From an uncultured Prevotella sp. (lineage in GTDB: Bacteria; Bacteroidota; Bacteroidia; Bacteroidales; Bacteroidaceae), in contig CAMZBS010000022.1 of the NCBI GenBank assembly GCA_947304695.1, forward strand, positions 1 to 25,758: a stretch of 25,758 nucleotides of DNA, in the 5' to 3' direction. A program made the position numbers and the translations under genes. The notes under the pieces were generated by a model. It saw only the letters and a list, made by a program, of their open reading frames with translations. It did no database searches and was not told where the DNA came from. How positions within the stretch are numbered: position 1 is the first letter of the stretch; each line of letters opens with the position of its first letter. Shown here in pieces: positions 8,378-14,959 of this stretch.

Positions 8378-8455
8378 AGGGAAAATCCCCCCAAGTTTAG
8401 GGAAAACTCCATCTCACTTTAGGGTTTTTATTTTCATACGGTGTAGAAAATTCCG

Positions 8456-8463
8456 TATCTTTG
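8456..8463 (+). promoter_or_regulatory. promoter -7 box with flanking inverted repeat, no ORF downstream
   Basis: TATCTTTG followed by C, with TTTC 20 bases upstream (8432-8435) as a weak -33. A perfect 6-bp inverted repeat, ACGGTG (8438-8443) and CACCGT (8464-8469), brackets the box and could be an operator. Transcription would start near 8469 and run towards the terminator at 8561-8597 with no reading frame of note. Confidence 0.6.
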
Positions 8464-8468
8464 CACCG

Positions 8469-8597
8469 TGAACCAAAGCGAATAGCGATTTGCTCCAAAG
8501 CGTTCCATAGTTTAGATTTGTTTTTTAGGTTATTGTTTGCTTTTAGTACATGATTGGTTGGGGCGCATTACGATGTGATATCGGATGCGTCCTTTTT
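8469..8597 (+). ncRNA. candidate small RNA between the symporter and ribE
   Basis: About 130 nt lie between a good Bacteroidetes promoter and a strong intrinsic terminator on the same strand, and no plausible ORF occurs there. An internal hairpin is visible near the 5' end: AGCGAAT, loop AGCG, ATTTGCT (7 bp with one G-U). AACCAA near the 5' end can pair with TTGGTT just before the terminator, closing the molecule. The middle is U-rich. I do not recognise it as 6S, tmRNA, SRP RNA or RNase P. It could instead be just the 3' UTR of the symporter, but the internal promoter argues for a separate transcript. Confidence 0.45.
8561..8597 (+). terminator. intrinsic terminator, plus strand
   Basis: GGGCGCAT (8561-8568) pairs with ATGCGTCC (8585-8592, one G-U). 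An inner CGAT/ATCG stem closes a GTGAT loop, and TTTTT follows at 8593-8597. There is no U-run on the minus strand, so it serves plus-strand transcription rather than ribE, whose stop codon begins at the next base. Confidence 0.8.
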
Positions 8598-9197
8598 CTA
8601 TAGCTGCTGCAAACGGGCAATGTATTTTCCGATGATGTCGAACTCAATGTTGACAACCGTACCCACACGGATGTCCTGGAAGTTGGTGTGTTCGAAGGTG
8701 TAGGGAATGATGGCCACCTGGAAGGTGTCCTGAGTGGGACGGCACACGGTGAGCGAGACACCATTGACAGTGACTGAACCCTTGTCGACGGTGAAGTAGC
8801 CGTGGCGGGCCATCTCGCGGTCGAAGGGATAGTGGAAGGTAAAGTAGGTGGAACCGTCGGCATCTTCCATGGCAATGCAGGTAGCCGTCTGGTCAACATG
8901 GCCTTGCACAATGTGACCATCAAGACGACCATTCATTAGCATGGAACGTTCCACATTGACCTTGTCGCCCACGCTGAGCAGACCCAAGTTGGAGCGGTCG
9001 AGCGTTTCCTTCATGGCGGTGACGGTATAAGTGCCGTTCTCAATCTTGACAACGGTGAGACAAACGCCATTGTGGGCAACACTTTGGTCAATGCTCAGTT
9101 CGTCGACGAAGGAGCACTTCAGCGTGAAATCAATATTCTCTCTGTCTTTCTTGATGGCTACAACGGTAGCAAACTCTTCGATAATGCCGGAAAACAT
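8598..9197 (-). CDS. ribE: riboflavin synthase, alpha subunit
   Basis: With the ATG at 9197 the protein starts MFSGIIEE, the almost invariant family start, and has 199 residues. It shows the internal duplication of two lumazine-binding domains: VAHNGVCLTV in the first half and GSVTVNGVSLTV in the second, each with the substrate-binding NGV-LT segment. The GHVDQTA segment follows the first repeat. The enzyme dismutates two 6,7-dimethyl-8-ribityllumazine molecules to riboflavin in the cytoplasm. The reading frame stays open 186 bases further upstream (to 9383), but that part is the structured leader and should not be read as protein. No other rib gene is adjacent, so ribE is transcribed alone from the promoter at 9443-9450. 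Confidence 0.96.
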   Translation of the reverse strand: MFSGIIEEFATVVAIKKDRENIDFTLKCSFVDELSIDQSVAHNGVCLTVVKIENGTYTVTAMKETLDRSNLGLLSVGDKVNVERSMLMNGRLDGHIVQGHVDQTATCIAMEDADGSTYFTFHYPFDREMARHGYFTVDKGSVTVNGVSLTVCRPTQDTFQVAIIPYTFEHTNFQDIRVGTVVNIEFDIIGKYIARLQQL

Positions 9198-9246
9198 GGT
9201 GGAAGTGATATGTGATGAGTGATAAATGATGAGTTTTCTGAAAGAA

Positions 9247-9424
9247 GGGGGCCATAAGGGTGATGTGATGAAAACTCCTTTATCACAGGTTATGGGTGCC
9301 CTTCGCCTTTGTAATCCACCGGCATTGTGTAAACGCTTGGATAGTGGCCCGCCATTGGCAAAAGGAGTCAGCCCGGTTTTCATTGTTATTTGATGAGTAT
9401 CCCGATCGAACCGATACGGCCCCC
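9247..9424 (-). ncRNA. structured leader RNA upstream of ribE, riboswitch-like
   Basis: The minus-strand leader between the promoter (9443-9450) and the ribE ATG is about 240 nt. A 178-nt domain is closed by a perfect 7-bp P1: GGGGGCC (9424-9418) with GGCCCCC (9253-9247). Inside are a GTATC/GATAC hairpin (9417-9413 with 9401-9397), a long-range helix CCTTTTGCC/GGCGAAGG (9365-9357 with 9307-9300, one bulge), and a 3' stem-loop. The stem-loop has CCATAA/TTATGG (9295-9290 with 9257-9252, sharing two bases with P1) and TGTGAT/ATCACA (9287-9282 with 9269-9264) around a 12-nt loop containing AAGGAG. The conserved FMN riboswitch boxes are absent. It could be an unrecognised regulatory RNA or a dispersed structured repeat. 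Confidence 0.5.
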
Positions 9425-9442
9425 TGTTTAGCTTTCTGCATG

Positions 9443-9450
9443 CAAAGGTA
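9443..9450 (-). promoter_or_regulatory. -7 box of the ribE promoter
   Basis: Minus-strand TACCTTTG followed by C is a full TAnnTTTGC match. Transcription would start near 9436, about 12 nt before the P1 stem of the leader. The 35-bp inverted repeat begins five bases upstream of the box. No -33 TTTG is seen at standard spacing. Confidence 0.65.
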
Positions 9451-9454
9451 CAAA

Positions 9455-9546
9455 AGAGTTAGGAGTTAGAAGTTAGGAACGAGGAGTTATTTTGCTTTGC
9501 TTAATCATTTTTAACTCCAAACTCCTACCTTCTAACTCCCAACTCT
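9455..9546. repeat. 35-bp imperfect inverted repeat of AACTCC/GGAGTT units
   Basis: Arm 9455-9489 matches the reverse complement of 9512-9546 at 29 of 35 positions, around a 22-bp centre (9490-9511). Each arm is made of degenerate GAGTTAG-type heptamer-like units, and further copies continue to the stop codon of the regulator gene (9560-9562), whose TAG is itself part of a unit. With the ribE leader this repeat fills the 362-bp gap between ribE and the regulator. It may help end the regulator mRNA, but no strong U-run follows. Confidence 0.75.
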
Positions 9547-9559
9547 TTACTCCTAACTC

Positions 9560-12500
9560 CTAATTCTCCCCCTCTTCTATCAACTCATATTCGTCGGTGG
9601 GTTCATCGTCAGCAGGCTTCTGCTTGCGCTGATCACGATACTTCGAAGGCATCATGCCGGTCTTTGACTTGAAAATGCGGTTGAAGGAGTTGGGATCGGT
9701 GTAGCCGCAGTTGATAGCCACCTGTGCAATGCTGTCGTCGGTCTTCTCAAGCATTTCAAGGGCCTTCTTCAGACGGAAGTCAGCAAGATATTCCTTGGGC
9801 ATCTGCCTGGTGAGCTGCTTCAGCTGGCGTGCAAACTGCTGCACGCTCATGTCGGTGGCAGTGGCAATCTCTTCAACGGTAAGCATGGGATCAGAGAAAT
9901 GCACATCGAGATAATCGGTCAGCATGTGCATGAAGTCATAGTCGGACTCCTGTTCGAAACGCACCTGCTGGCGCGGGCCTTCGCGGAGTATGCGCATCTT
10001 CTCCTCATTCTCAAGCTGCCGCTGACGCACAAGCAGCAACGCAATGCCCAAAACGATGGTCAGAAGCATGTAGAGCCAGACGGCATTGCTGGACAGGAGG
10101 AAATAAGGCGGTACCTCAATCTCAATGACTTTCATGTCGTACTTCTCAGGCGACTCAAGCAAGAAGGCTTTCACGCGCAAACGGTAAGTGCCAGTAGGCA
10201 GATTCGAATAGTGAATGATGCGCCTCTTGTCGGCATTCTGCCAGTCGGTGTCGTAGCCCTCGAGCATGTACTGGTAATGCACACGGTGCTGCAACTGGTA
10301 GTTGAGCGAGGCAAAACGGAAAGCAATGTCGGAGCCGTGGCCTGGCAGGCGTACATGACGGCTGTCGGGCACGTAATAGTCGAAATTGTTGTTGAATCGC
10401 GGACTCTGCAGCTCGTCGTCAAGCCAGAAGTCGGTGATGCGCAACTTCAGCACGTTACCAGCGGTAGTAGCCAGTTTGGAACGGTCTACGAGGTAATAGC
10501 CATTCACTGTTCCAATGAGGATGTTACCATTGGGCAGCGAGATGGCAGCGCCCTCCGAGCAGTTGGTCTCGTCAACACCATCAAGGTTGGAGAATGTGGT
10601 GAAGATGCGTTTGCTCATGTCGTAGGAACAGAGAATGTGGTCGGTAGCAAACCACACATTATTGCGGTCGTCGAAAGTGATGCTACGAATCTCCTCACTG
10701 GGCAGACCGTCAGCAGCTCCGAAATGCTCGAAAAGCCAGCGGCCCTTTGAGTCCTGGCCGACGGTGTGGGCCAGTCCACCACCGTTAGTTCCTACCCACA
10801 TGCTGCCCTGACGATCCTGTGCCAGACAGACGATGTCGTTCGACATAAGGATGCGGTCAGGCTGTTCTTCCGACGCTTCCAACCGCTGGATGCTCAGCTT
10901 GCGGTCTTTATAGGACATGATGAGAATGCCATCGGTGGTTCCTGCCCAGACCTTGCCGTCCTTATCCAGAGTTATGGTACGTACTTTCTTGTGCGAGTTG
11001 AAAGGATAGGACTTCATGCCATTGGTATTGTTCAGCACCACTTCCTGGCCGCTCTTGTTCTTCGTCAGCAGGTTCACACCGCCTCCGTAGGTGGCCACCC
11101 ATACGTTGCCGTATTTGTCTTCCACGGCTGCGTAGGCACCATTGTTATTGAGCGTCCACTGGTTCTGGTCACTATGACAGTAGTTCTGAATGTTGAAGCC
11201 ACCCTGCGTGGGAGTAATCCTGAACAGTCCGTGGTCCTTAGAGCAAAGCAAGTAGTTACCCCTCGAGTCTTTCGAGATACCATAGATGGGGTTGCCTTTC
11301 GAGTCGCTGCTCACGACGGTGCGGCTACCATCGTTCTTGATGAACAGCAGTTGGCTGGCCTTGTTACCCAGGATGAGCAGCTGGCGCTGCTGGTCGTAGA
11401 GCATGGTTCGTATTTCGTTGGCCAGTGCCGACTCGGCATTGGGATAGAGCTGAATGCGCTCAATGGTGTTCTTCAGAATCTCGAGTTTCTCCAGTCCGCG
11501 ACGGTTGGTAGATTCCCATACCACGCCTTCGTTCAGCTCCAGGTCGGCATTAACCGTGTTAGAGAGGTTCCAGGGATTCGACGGGTCGTTGTGGAAGTAT
11601 TCCACTTCGTCGGTCTCGCGGTTGTAGTAGCCGAAGCCACCGTGGTTCATTCGCACCCATACCGTTCCGTTGGTCTCGTTGAAGGCGCCTCCGTTGCCGT
11701 CATAGTCAGGGGCAACAAGGGTTTGGTCAAACAGCTTCTCGTCGCCATTGTCAGGACGTATGCGGGTGGCGCCCTGTCGCTTGTCGGTGAACCATACAAG
11801 CCCGTGGCTGTCGACAAACAGGCGGTTGATGGGCTGGCCACTATTACGGATGGTCTTCGGTTCCTGTCCGTAGGAGAACGACATGATCTTTCCCGACTCA
11901 ATGCCTACGAAGATATTGTAGCCATTGGAGAAAAGACAAGTCACATGCTCGTCGAGGAACAGTCCCTTGCGCTCAACGGTCAGGTTGGAGAGATCCATTC
12001 GGTGAACGCCCTTGTCAGTACCCAGCCAGATGTCGTTCTGATAGCCTTCGGCCATAGAAGTCACCGTCAGTCCACCAGTAGTAATCAGCTCGGAGTTAAT
12101 GCCGTCCTGCTCAATGCGCATTTTGTAGAGGCCCGTGCCTTCCACATTGATGAGTGCAAAGCCCGAACTGGTAATGGTAACAGGAGTGGTTGTACGGAAG
12201 TCCTCGCTCTCAGCAATACCCTCAAAAGGATTGATAATCTTGTCAATGGAGCGTTTCAGCACGAACACACGGTTGTCGTACATGTGGAGCCAGATGTTCT
12301 GCTGGTTGTCAATAGCAAAGTTCAGTATACGGTTATGAAGGTTCGGTATGTGGCTGCCGGCACCTGTCTGATAGTTGAAGAAATTGTAGCCGTCAAAACG
12401 CGACAGGCCGTTCCACGTGCCCAGCCACACATAACCGAAATCGTCTTGTTGCATGAAGGCGATGGCGTTGGAAGTCATGCCATTGTCGGTGGAATAATGC

Positions 12501-12595
12501 GATAAAGAAGCCTGCAGATGCTGTGCTCTGATGGCTGGTGTAACGAGCAGCAACAGGGCTGCAATCAGTAGTATTTTTGTTTTTAGATATGCCAT
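9560..12595 (-). CDS. membrane-anchored propeller sensor with AraC-type DNA-binding domain
   Basis: A 1011-residue protein. A signal peptide (MAYLKTKILLIAALLLLV, cleavage near AIRA-QH) leads into repeated two-component-regulator propeller units. Typical examples are DDFGYVWLGTWNGLSRF, KYGNVWVATYGGGVNLL and RQGSMWVGTNGGGL. A Y_Y_Y domain follows (about 740-830, with FRFASLNYQLQHRVHYQYML). One membrane helix (about 838-857) leads to a cytoplasmic AraC-family HTH (about 885-990, IAQVAINCGYTDPNSFNRIF). Unlike hybrid two-component systems it has no HisKA, HATPase or receiver domain. It resembles SusR-like regulators, where periplasmic ligand binding is coupled straight to DNA binding. In the family the ligands are usually oligosaccharides. 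Targets are unknown; the GH43/esterase pair lies about 5 kb away. A very acidic tail ends the protein. Confidence 0.9.
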   Translation of the reverse strand: MAYLKTKILLIAALLLLVTPAIRAQHLQASLSHYSTDNGMTSNAIAFMQQDDFGYVWLGTWNGLSRFDGYNFFNYQTGAGSHIPNLHNRILNFAIDNQQNIWLHMYDNRVFVLKRSIDKIINPFEGIAESEDFRTTTPVTITSSGFALINVEGTGLYKMRIEQDGINSELITTGGLTVTSMAEGYQNDIWLGTDKGVHRMDLSNLTVERKGLFLDEHVTCLFSNGYNIFVGIESGKIMSFSYGQEPKTIRNSGQPINRLFVDSHGLVWFTDKRQGATRIRPDNGDEKLFDQTLVAPDYDGNGGAFNETNGTVWVRMNHGGFGYYNRETDEVEYFHNDPSNPWNLSNTVNADLELNEGVVWESTNRRGLEKLEILKNTIERIQLYPNAESALANEIRTMLYDQQRQLLILGNKASQLLFIKNDGSRTVVSSDSKGNPIYGISKDSRGNYLLCSKDHGLFRITPTQGGFNIQNYCHSDQNQWTLNNNGAYAAVEDKYGNVWVATYGGGVNLLTKNKSGQEVVLNNTNGMKSYPFNSHKKVRTITLDKDGKVWAGTTDGILIMSYKDRKLSIQRLEASEEQPDRILMSNDIVCLAQDRQGSMWVGTNGGGLAHTVGQDSKGRWLFEHFGAADGLPSEEIRSITFDDRNNVWFATDHILCSYDMSKRIFTTFSNLDGVDETNCSEGAAISLPNGNILIGTVNGYYLVDRSKLATTAGNVLKLRITDFWLDDELQSPRFNNNFDYYVPDSRHVRLPGHGSDIAFRFASLNYQLQHRVHYQYMLEGYDTDWQNADKRRIIHYSNLPTGTYRLRVKAFLLESPEKYDMKVIEIEVPPYFLLSSNAVWLYMLLTIVLGIALLLVRQRQLENEEKMRILREGPRQQVRFEQESDYDFMHMLTDYLDVHFSDPMLTVEEIATATDMSVQQFARQLKQLTRQMPKEYLADFRLKKALEMLEKTDDSIAQVAINCGYTDPNSFNRIFKSKTGMMPSKYRDQRKQKPADDEPTDEYELIEEGEN

Positions 12596-12669
12596 TGGTC
12601 AAAAGATAATTCTTTTTTCGTGGCCGAAATTACAAAGAAAAATTCAGATAGATGCAGATTTAAGCTTTT

Positions 12670-14748
12670 TTAATGCTCCTGAGAATACGAAATGGGCTGA
12701 TTGGCATTCGCATTTTCATAGTTTTTGAGTCCTGTCTGCAGGAATTCCACGTATTCGCTGATGTTTTCGTCATAGGAGCGGAGCCCGTTGAGCGGCTTAC
12801 CTGTAACCGGATGGAGCAGCACATAGCAGGGCTGCGTGTTGGCCCCTATCTTGGCACGTTCCAGATAACTCCATTTATCGCCAACGGTGCGCAAGGTACG
12901 GCGGCTACCGTCAGCTTCAGTCACCTCAATGGGTTCCGTCAAAGGTGTCTTGTCGTCAACGAAGAGCGAAACAAGCACGTACTGCGTGTTTAGGATGTCC
13001 TGCACCTTCGGGTCAGTCCACACGGCAGCCTCCATCTTACGGCAGTTCACACAGCCAAAGCCCGTGAAGTCAACTATCACAGGCTTACCTTCTGCCTGTG
13101 CTGCCTGCATGCCCTGGTCGTAGTCAGTAAAACGGGCCTCAACCGAACCTTTGTAGAGATTGAAGTCCTGCGTGTTCATAGGCGGTGAAAAGGCTGAAAT
13201 GGCTTTCAGCGGAGCACCCCACAAGCCAGGAACCATATAGACGGCGAAAGCCAGTGAGACAAGTCCCAGGAAGAACTGGGGCACATTCGTACCCCGACGT
13301 TCCCCGTCGTGAGGGAAATGCAACCAGCCCATCAGGTAGGTTCCCAGCAGGGCAAACAAAACAATCCAGAGGGAGAGGAACACCTCGCGGTCGAGCAGGT
13401 GCCATCCGTAGGCCAGGTCGGCCACCGACAGGAACTTCAGGGCAAAGGCCAGTTCGATGAAGCCCAGCACAACCTTCACAGTATTCATCCATCCACCCGA
13501 CTTAGGAGCCTGTTTCAGCAGCGACGGGAACAAGGCAAACAGCGTAAAGGGAATGGCCAGTGCAATGGCGAAACCCAGCATGCCGATGGTGGGCGCAACG
13601 ATGCTGCCTTGCGTGCTGACAGCCACAAGCAGGAACCCGATGATGGGGCCTGTGCAGGAGAACGACACCAGAGCCAGCGTGAAAGCCATGAGGAAAATGG
13701 AGAGCAGACCTGTTGTCGATTCACTCTTTCTGTCCACCTTGTTGGCCCACGACGAGGGCAGTGTCAGTTCGAAGGCACCGAAGAACGAGGCTGCGAAGAC
13801 AATGAGCAACAAGGCGAAGAAGATGTTGAAGACGGCATTCGTGGACAGTGCATTCAGGGCAGAAGCTCCAAACAACAAGGTTACAAGCAACCCCAGCAGC
13901 ACATAGATGACGACGATTGAAGCTCCATAGTTCACGGCCTCTCGTACTGCCTTCGACCGTTCCTTGTTCCGCTTCAAGAAGAACGACACGGTCATCGGGA
14001 TGATGGGCCACACACAGGGTGTCAGGATGGCCAGGAATCCACCCAGCAGACCCTCCAGGAAAATCATCCACCATGAGGTGGTATTGCCGGTTCCACCCTG
14101 TTCAAAGGACTGTAGTTCGCTAGTGACCGGTGCCCAAAGGGAGTTAAGCGCGCTTAACTGCGACTTAGACGCGCTTAACGAGCCGCTAAGCGCGCTTAAC
14201 GAATCATTGGATGCATCTACATCGTCAGCCGCCGTTTGAGGGACAGAGGATTCTTGAGCATCTGTCTGTTCCTCAGCTTTCTCTGAAACAACGGGAGCTT
14301 TTCCGCTCTGCTTAAACTCCACCTGCGTGGGGGGCAGACACATCTCGTCGCTGCACGCACCATACTCCAGAAAGCAGCTGAGGTCGTATTCAGACTTGAC
14401 GAAGCGTATCTTCTGCACAAACTGACCTTTGTTCTCGAAGTACTTCAGTTCCATGCCGAACATGTTGTCATACTTCTTGGTCAGCGTGCCCCTTGGCGTG
14501 AGTTTGCCCACCAGTTCCACTCCGTCGGTCTTGTCGGCATGAAAACTGGCCTCGATAGGCCCGTCTTGTCCCAGGTCAGTTGAGTAGACATGCCATCCGG
14601 GATCGATGTCGGCAGTGAAAACAATCTCAGCTTCACTGCCCTTCAACATCTTCATAGCCGACTGGAAACGCACAGGGTCTACCATCTGGGCACTGCTCAC
14701 AAGAGCCCCAAACAGAAAAAGAATACTAAGAAAATATCTTCTCTTCAT
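12670..14748 (-). CDS. dsbD: thiol:disulfide interchange protein, DsbD family
   Basis: A 692-residue inner-membrane protein. A signal peptide (1-20) precedes a periplasmic DsbD-alpha domain (about 25-150, Cys132 and Cys137 in ACSDEMC). A Ser-rich linker (about 155-225) leads to an eight-helix CcdA-like core (230-515) with the redox pair Cys245 (LTPCVWPII) and Cys365 (FSCTGPII). The C-terminal thioredoxin domain has GFGCVNCRK (Cys566, Cys569). The family passes electrons from cytoplasmic thioredoxin to periplasmic partners. The linker contains three heptad units (residues about 183-203, SLSALSG, SLSASKS, QLSALNS) encoded by three 21-bp palindrome-bearing repeats. The gene lies 45 bases downstream of a 26-residue membrane peptide and probably shares its promoter. 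The sensor regulator follows on the same strand, 74 bases further. Confidence 0.93.
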   Translation of the reverse strand: MKRRYFLSILFLFGALVSSAQMVDPVRFQSAMKMLKGSEAEIVFTADIDPGWHVYSTDLGQDGPIEASFHADKTDGVELVGKLTPRGTLTKKYDNMFGMELKYFENKGQFVQKIRFVKSEYDLSCFLEYGACSDEMCLPPTQVEFKQSGKAPVVSEKAEEQTDAQESSVPQTAADDVDASNDSLSALSGSLSASKSQLSALNSLWAPVTSELQSFEQGGTGNTTSWWMIFLEGLLGGFLAILTPCVWPIIPMTVSFFLKRNKERSKAVREAVNYGASIVVIYVLLGLLVTLLFGASALNALSTNAVFNIFFALLLIVFAASFFGAFELTLPSSWANKVDRKSESTTGLLSIFLMAFTLALVSFSCTGPIIGFLLVAVSTQGSIVAPTIGMLGFAIALAIPFTLFALFPSLLKQAPKSGGWMNTVKVVLGFIELAFALKFLSVADLAYGWHLLDREVFLSLWIVLFALLGTYLMGWLHFPHDGERRGTNVPQFFLGLVSLAFAVYMVPGLWGAPLKAISAFSPPMNTQDFNLYKGSVEARFTDYDQGMQAAQAEGKPVIVDFTGFGCVNCRKMEAAVWTDPKVQDILNTQYVLVSLFVDDKTPLTEPIEVTEADGSRRTLRTVGDKWSYLERAKIGANTQPCYVLLHPVTGKPLNGLRSYDENISEYVEFLQTGLKNYENANANQPISYSQEH
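14143..14205. repeat. three 21-bp palindrome-bearing tandem repeats inside dsbD
   Basis: The 16-bp palindrome GTTAAGCGCGCTTAAC starts at 14143. It recurs at 14164 (13 of 16 bases) and 14185 (15 of 16), an exact 21-bp period. Each unit codes for seven residues of the periplasmic linker, so copy-number change would keep the frame. Confidence 0.85.
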
Positions 14749-14793
14749 AAAAACATTAAAACGATAGTGGGCACAAATGATGCATCCCGTTTT

Positions 14794-14874
14794 TTATCCG
14801 TTCAGCTTCTTACGATAGATAACCACGCCGAGAATTACCAGCACGATTACTGCCACAATGTGTAACCAATCCAT
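14794..14874 (-). CDS. 26-residue single-span membrane peptide upstream of dsbD
   Basis: ATG at 14874, stop TAA at 14796-14794; the product is MDWLHIVAVIVLV followed by ILGVVIYRKKLNG. It is a hydrophobic segment of about 17 residues followed by a basic RKK, the layout of a one-helix inner-membrane protein with a short cytoplasmic C-terminus (N-out, positive-inside). A TATCTTTGC promoter box lies 22 bases upstream, and dsbD begins 45 bases downstream with no promoter box of its own and no clear terminator between them. I recognise no family. A role as a small subunit or modulator of the DsbD membrane complex is only a guess from position. Confidence 0.6.
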   Translation of the reverse strand: MDWLHIVAVIVLVILGVVIYRKKLNG

Positions 14875-14896
14875 AAGCAATATCAGTTTTTGACCG

Positions 14897-14904
14897 CAAA
14901 GATA
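14897..14904 (-). promoter_or_regulatory. -7 box of the small membrane peptide/dsbD transcript
   Basis: Minus-strand TATCTTTG followed by C. The predicted start near 14890 leaves about 16 nt before the ATG at 14874. It is divergent from the pcrA promoter, with only 43 bases between the two -7 boxes. Confidence 0.65.
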
Positions 14905-14947
14905 CGAAATATTTTCAAATCAGAATTTATAATTCACAATTATTTTC

Positions 14948-14955
14948 TACCTTTG
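14948..14955 (+). promoter_or_regulatory. -7 box of the pcrA promoter, immediately before the start codon
   Basis: TACCTTTG followed by C, a full TAnnTTTGC match. Only four bases (14956-14959) separate the box from the ATG at 14960, so the transcript would begin at or within a base or two of the start codon. Confidence 0.65.
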
Positions 14956-14959
14956 CATC

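Noticed and set aside
8370..8390. GGGGAT/ATCCCC hairpin at the symporter stop codon as a terminator
   Set aside because: Six base pairs and no U-run follow; the convincing terminator is at 8561-8597.
9198..9383. A 62-residue N-terminal extension of riboflavin synthase
   Set aside because: The frame is open, but it runs through the structured leader and a low-complexity stretch. MFSGIIEE at 9197 is the family start.
9397..9417. tRNA T-arm-like GGTTCGATC in the ribE leader
   Set aside because: The base after the seven-base loop is G instead of C, the flanking five bases do not form a T-stem, and no acceptor, D or anticodon arm is found.
9247..9424. FMN (RFN) riboswitch upstream of ribE
   Set aside because: Expected by function, but the conserved ACCGGCGGT-type and GCCGACGGT-type boxes and the usual FMN core are not present on the minus strand.
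10766..12505. A 579-codon open frame on the plus strand opposite the sensor regulator
   Set aside because: It is entirely antisense to a gene with clear domains, has no recognisable family or promoter, and is explained by codon bias of the real gene.
12600..12669. Promoter box for the sensor regulator
   Set aside because: Only imperfect matches (TAATTTCG, TATCTTTTG) occur in this gap, and read-through from dsbD is equally possible, so no feature was called.
13309..13920. A 203-codon open frame opposite dsbD, rich in Gln/Glu/Gly
   Set aside because: The composition is the mirror image of membrane-helix codons on the other strand.
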